The translations under genes were made by a program, and so were the position numbers. From DATDRM01 sp035291705 (GTDB lineage Bacteria > Chloroflexota > Anaerolineae > Anaerolineales > UBA4823): DNA of 7,492 nt. The stretch covers positions 1 to 7,492 of the forward strand of contig DATDRM010000093.1 in NCBI GenBank assembly GCA_035291705.1. Reading direction: 5' to 3'. The notes under the pieces are model-generated. The model ran no database searches. It was not told the origin of the DNA and saw only the letters and a program-made list of their open reading frames with translations. Of this stretch, positions 4,640 through 7,492 are shown in pieces (within the stretch, counting starts at the first letter, position 1; every line of letters starts with the position of its first letter).

Positions 4640-5840
4640 GCCATCCCCCGCCCCTCAGGTCACGGATCACCCGGCGAAGGAAAGCCAGACCTACTCTCGT
4701 TTCGACCTTCTCCAGCGCATCCAACATATGGTTTTGCTGATTTCATTTACCGTCCTGGCGTTGACCGGCCTGCCGCAGAAGTTTGCGCTTGCCCCCGTCA
4801 GCGAGGCGCTGATCCGGGTCTACGGCGGGATTGAAACCACCCGCTTGATCCATCATGTGGCCGCCATCGTCCTGTCGGCGGTTGGCATCCTGCACATCAT
4901 CGAAGTGTTGTACCGGATGATCGTGCTGCGCGCCCCATTGACCATGGTGCCTGTCCTGGAGGACTTCAAGCACCTCTTCCAGGACCTCGGTTATTATTTC
5001 AACCAACGCAGGCACAAAGCCTATTATGGGCGTTACTCCTACGGCGAGAAAGTGGAGTACCTGGCGGTCGTGTGGGGGACGATCATCATGGCTATCACCG
5101 GCTTCATCATGTGGAACCCGATCGCTTCGACGAACAGCCTGCCAGGCGCCATCGTCCCCGCTTCCAAGGCCGCCCACGGTGGAGAAGCCATCCTGGCGGT
5201 GTTGTCGATCCTCATCTGGCATTTCTACCACGTCCACCTGCGCCATTTCAACAAGAGCATGTTCACCGGAAAGTTCTCTCGGGAGGAGATGGAACATGAG
5301 CACCCCGCCGAATTGGCCCAGATTGAAGCCGGTCAGGTTGCGCAGCGCCCACCCCAAAACGTCCTGCGCCGGCGGCAGCGTCTCTACTTCCCAATCGCTG
5401 GACTGTTAACGGTAATCCTGGGATTCAGCTTATACCGGTTCGTCACCTTCGAACAGACCGCCATCGACACCATCCCGCAGGGCGAAACCGCCCAGGCCTT
5501 CGTTCTCATCACCCCGACGCCCCGCCCAACCCCCAGGATTACCCCCACCATCGCGCCTGGCGCGGAGGTGGGCGCGGATACCTGGGCTGGAACTTACGAG
5601 GGCCTCTTTCGCAATCGCTGCAGCACCTGCCATGGCGTGACTTCGGTGGGAGATTTGAGCCTGGCGACCTACCAGGAGGCGCTTGAAGGCGGCAAGAGCG
5701 GCCCGGCGATCGTCCCCAGCGACTCGGATGGCAGCCTGTTGGTTCAGGTCCAGCTGACGGGCAAACACCCCGGCCAGTTGACGATCGACGAATTGAACCA
5801 GGTCATCGCCTGGATCGAAGCTGGAGCGCCGGAGAAGTAA
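4632..5840 (+). CDS. Cytochrome b fused to a C-terminal monoheme cytochrome c domain (module B)
   Basis: 402 residues. Residues 1-~225 are a paralogue of the module A cytochrome b: four spans (~33-48, 73-97, 143-161, 185-202), H32, H74/H75, H182, and the WHFYHVH and SMFTGK motifs. A basic patch (LRRRQR, ~245-250) then precedes a fifth span (~252-270) that would carry the chain out of the cytoplasm. A Thr/Pro linker (ITPTPRPTPRITPTIAP) leads to a small c-type domain at ~316-400 with one heme motif, CSTCH (330-334). The pattern after it (LSLATYQEALEGG, SGPAIVPSD, WIEAGAPE) matches planctomycete-type (PSCyt1-like) cytochrome c domains. No Met follows the heme motif; H379 is the only later His and may be the distal ligand. 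It overlaps the upstream gene by eight bases with only a weak AGGTGA site, suggesting translational coupling. It probably links quinone to both the nonaheme protein and an external partner. Confidence 0.88.
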   Translation: MIEPSPAPQVTDHPAKESQTYSRFDLLQRIQHMVLLISFTVLALTGLPQKFALAPVSEALIRVYGGIETTRLIHHVAAIVLSAVGILHIIEVLYRMIVLRAPLTMVPVLEDFKHLFQDLGYYFNQRRHKAYYGRYSYGEKVEYLAVVWGTIIMAITGFIMWNPIASTNSLPGAIVPASKAAHGGEAILAVLSILIWHFYHVHLRHFNKSMFTGKFSREEMEHEHPAELAQIEAGQVAQRPPQNVLRRRQRLYFPIAGLLTVILGFSLYRFVTFEQTAIDTIPQGETAQAFVLITPTPRPTPRITPTIAPGAEVGADTWAGTYEGLFRNRCSTCHGVTSVGDLSLATYQEALEGGKSGPAIVPSDSDGSLLVQVQLTGKHPGQLTIDELNQVIAWIEAGAPEK

Positions 5841-5841
5841 A

Positions 5842-5856
5842 AGACTTCTGAAGTCT
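5842..5856. repeat. 15-nt palindrome between the cytochrome operon and the kinase gene
   Basis: AGACTTC-T-GAAGTCT has perfect 7-base arms around one base and sits two bases after the TAA of the b-c fusion. As RNA it would be a 6-bp hairpin with a CTG loop and no following T-run. As DNA it could be a regulator site or a unit of a dispersed repeat. Being AT/GC mixed and short, it is unlikely to stop transcription fully, so the kinase could be read from the upstream operon. Confidence 0.4.
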
Positions 5857-5866
5857 AACAGTGTCC

Positions 5867-5873
5867 GGTGAGG
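5867..5873 (+). promoter_or_regulatory. Ribosome binding site deciding the kinase start at 5882
   Basis: GGTGAGG lies eight bases before ATG 5882. The alternative in-frame GTG at 5861 has no purine-rich site at a useful distance and would add only seven polar residues, so ATG 5882 is preferred. Confidence 0.6.
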
Positions 5874-5881
5874 CCCTAAAC

Positions 5882-7372
5882 ATGTTGGCTGAGTTCTTCA
5901 CCCGCAATATAATCGGCGTATTTTTCTTCTACGGCCTGTCCTTCTTCAGTATGGGGCTGGCGATCCTGCTCGAGATCAGCCGCTCCTCGCAGCTCGATTT
6001 CGCTCGAGCGCTGCGCCCACTGAGCTGGTTTGGGTTGATCCACGGGAGCCATGAATGGTTCGAGATGTTCTTGCTGATCAAGGCCAGCGCTCAACCTGAA
6101 TACCATCCTCCAGTCTCGGTGGATGCCGTGCGGCTGGTCTTGCTGGCCTCTTCCTTCTTTTGCTTAATCGCATTTGGTGTCAGGCTGATCACCGGGGCGA
6201 TCAAACCTGATCTATGGCGGTTGATCCTGCTGATCAGCGTCGTCATCTGGCTGCTGGGGTTGGCCTGGGTCTTTTCCACCCAGCCCGACGAGCTGCGGCG
6301 CACCATCTCGGCCGACGTTTACACGCGTTACTCCCTGGCGATCCCAGGCGCAGCCCTCACTGTCTGGGGGCTGCTGATCCAGCGGCGGCAGTTTTACCAG
6401 GCCGGCATGCAGAGTTTTGGGCGCGACGTCGCCCTGGCTGCCCTGGCTTTTGGGTTTTACGGGGGTATCGGCCAGCTCTTCGCCTCCCCAAGCAGCATCT
6501 TCCCTTCCCAGTACCTGAATGCGCTTCAATTCATCCAATGGTTCGGTTTCCCGGTGCAGGTGTTTCGGGCAGCCATGGCCTGCATGGCAGCCGTCTTCAT
6601 CATCCGCTCCTTGCGCGCCTTCGAAGTCGAAAACCAGCGCCAGATCAACACGCTGCGCGAAGCCCAGCTGGCTGAGCGCCGCCGCCTGGAAGAGCTGCGC
6701 GCCGACCTGCTGCACCGCACCGTTGAGACGCAAGAGGCGGAGCGGCAGCGCATCGCCCAGGAGCTGCATGACGAGACCGGCCAGTCGCTGACCGCCCTCG
6801 GCCTGGGACTGCGTGGCCTGCGTAAGATGATCGAGAATAACCCGCAGCGCGCTAAGCAACAGGCTGAGCAACTGCAATCCCTGGCGACCGATGGCCTGGA
6901 GGAACTGCAGCGGATGGTCGCCGGTTTACGACCTCCCCATTTAGACGATCTGGGCTTGCTGGCAGCCCTGCGCTGGTATGCCAGCGAAACCATGTCTCGC
7001 TTCGGGCTGCCGGTCAACCTCACCTCCACCGGCAACGGCCTGGAGCTGCCTCTCAACGTCAGAGTAGTTCTATTTCGTATCGCTCAAGAGGCGATCACCA
7101 ATGTGGTGCGTCATGCCAATGCCAGTCACGCTGACATCCGCCTCTCCCTTTCGGAAGCCCAGGCCAGCCTGCAGATAGAAGATGACGGGCAGGGCTTTAA
7201 CGTCCAGGCCGTGCTTCAGGCAGCCATGCACCACCCTTGCTGGGGGTTGCTCGGGATGATGGAGCGCGCCACCCTGGTTGGCGGCGTCTGCAAGATAAAT
7301 TCTCAGCCCGGTGCTGGCACGCGGGTTGAAGTCCAGGTAAAATTAAATCCTGGGGCGCCTGAAAATGTCTGA
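5882..7372 (+). CDS. Seven-span sensor histidine kinase, NarL/LiaR partner type (HisKA_3 + HATPase)
   Basis: 496 residues from ATG 5882. About seven hydrophobic spans fill residues ~8-243, with a motif HGSHEWFEMF in span 2. A charged coiled-coil linker (~245-290) follows. The dimerisation domain holds ERQRIAQELHDETGQS with the phospho-accepting H296. The ATP-binding domain shows an N-box (FRIAQEAITNVVRHA, N407), a G1 box (DDGQGF, 434-439), a G2-like box (GLLGMMER, 455-462) and GAGTR (477-481). This is the HisKA_3 class that pairs with LuxR/NarL-type response regulators, and such a gene follows with an eight-base overlap. The membrane part is not a sensor family I can name and there is no large external domain, so it probably senses something in or at the membrane. 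Position right after the cytochrome operon suggests it controls that operon in response to redox or quinone state; that is inference. Confidence 0.9.
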   Translation: MLAEFFTRNIIGVFFFYGLSFFSMGLAILLEISRSSQLDFARALRPLSWFGLIHGSHEWFEMFLLIKASAQPEYHPPVSVDAVRLVLLASSFFCLIAFGVRLITGAIKPDLWRLILLISVVIWLLGLAWVFSTQPDELRRTISADVYTRYSLAIPGAALTVWGLLIQRRQFYQAGMQSFGRDVALAALAFGFYGGIGQLFASPSSIFPSQYLNALQFIQWFGFPVQVFRAAMACMAAVFIIRSLRAFEVENQRQINTLREAQLAERRRLEELRADLLHRTVETQEAERQRIAQELHDETGQSLTALGLGLRGLRKMIENNPQRAKQQAEQLQSLATDGLEELQRMVAGLRPPHLDDLGLLAALRWYASETMSRFGLPVNLTSTGNGLELPLNVRVVLFRIAQEAITNVVRHANASHADIRLSLSEAQASLQIEDDGQGFNVQAVLQAAMHHPCWGLLGMMERATLVGGVCKINSQPGAGTRVEVQVKLNPGAPENV

Positions 7373-7492
7373 CATCCGTCTCCTGCTCGTAGAAGATCAT
7401 GAAGTGGTGCGCACCGGCCTGCGTATGCTGCTCGAGAGCCAGACGGACATGGTCATCGTCGGCGAGGCCAGCACCGGCAGCCAGGCCATCGC
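7365..7492 (+). CDS. Response regulator receiver domain, 5' part (probably NarL/LuxR type)
   Basis: ATG 7365 lies eight bases before the end of the kinase gene; the window stops after 42 codons. MSDIRLLLVEDHEVVRTGLR is a classic receiver-domain opening, with the acidic pair E10-D11 that binds the metal ion. Helix 1 continues through RMLLES and the second strand is MVIVGEAS. The phospho-accepting Asp and the output domain lie outside the window. A NarL/LuxR-type DNA-binding output is expected because the partner kinase is of the HisKA_3 class and because VEDHEVVRTGL is typical of that family. No strong ribosome binding site precedes it, so it is probably translated by coupling to the kinase. 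Confidence 0.9.
   Translation, partial: MSDIRLLLVEDHEVVRTGLRMLLESQTDMVIVGEASTGSQAI

Noticed and set aside
4743..5357. Antisense ORF (204 codons) opposite the b-c fusion
   Set aside because: Its sequence is the His/Asp/Gly-rich shadow typical of the complement of membrane-protein codons; the + strand has conserved cytochrome b motifs.
6212..6877. Long antisense ORF (221 codons) opposite the kinase gene
   Set aside because: It lies wholly opposite a clear kinase coding region, has low-complexity composition with no domain features, and is expected by chance in GC-rich coding DNA.
1..7492. CRISPR arrays, tRNA/rRNA genes, insertion sequences
   Set aside because: No regularly spaced repeats, tRNA-like cloverleaf, rRNA-like stretch or transposase-like reading frame was found on either strand.

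Overview
The window looks like part of a bacterial respiratory locus. The best guess for the host is a Chloroflexota bacterium, perhaps Anaerolineae. This is an inference from the style of the sequence: a Thr-Pro-Thr-Pro linker in an exported domain, cytochrome-rich content, a LiaR/NarL-type kinase with a multi-span membrane sensor, and moderately high GC. No phylogenetic marker gene is present. Every gene seen lies on the + strand.

Layout. (1) 1-731 is the 3' end of an NrfD/HybB-type quinone-interacting membrane subunit. (2) 732-1025 is a non-coding gap with two sizeable stem-loops (763-809 and 818-850), an AT-rich promoter-like stretch (about 884-940) and a possible 19-codon leader ORF (970-1029). 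(3) 1026-5840 is a tightly packed operon whose neighbouring genes all overlap by 1-14 bases: a 70-residue single-span membrane protein, a nonaheme cytochrome c, a four-span b-type cytochrome, a second nonaheme cytochrome c, and a second b-type cytochrome carrying a fifth membrane span and a C-terminal monoheme cytochrome c domain. (4) After a 41-base gap with a 15-nt palindrome come a seven-span sensor histidine kinase (5882-7372) and the start of its response regulator (7365 to the window edge).

How it may work. The core is two tandem copies of one module, [nonaheme c + diheme-type b]. In each module the b cytochrome would exchange electrons with the membrane quinone pool and pass them to, or take them from, the nine-heme protein outside the membrane. 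Each nonaheme protein has an N-terminal signal segment and a single C-terminal membrane anchor. The arrangement resembles a split version of the Geobacter CbcL design, in which a multiheme c domain and a HydC/FdnI-like b domain are one polypeptide. The second module has gained three extras: an exported monoheme domain on the b subunit, a proline/glutamate-rich cytoplasmic tail made of 10-residue repeats on the c subunit, and an unusual ~150-base 5' segment with a terminator-like hairpin. The adjacent two-component pair is the natural candidate regulator. The electron donor or acceptor cannot be read from the sequence.

The most interesting points are the duplicated, asymmetrically elaborated nonaheme c/b module and the nine extra histidines kept in both paralogues, one per heme.
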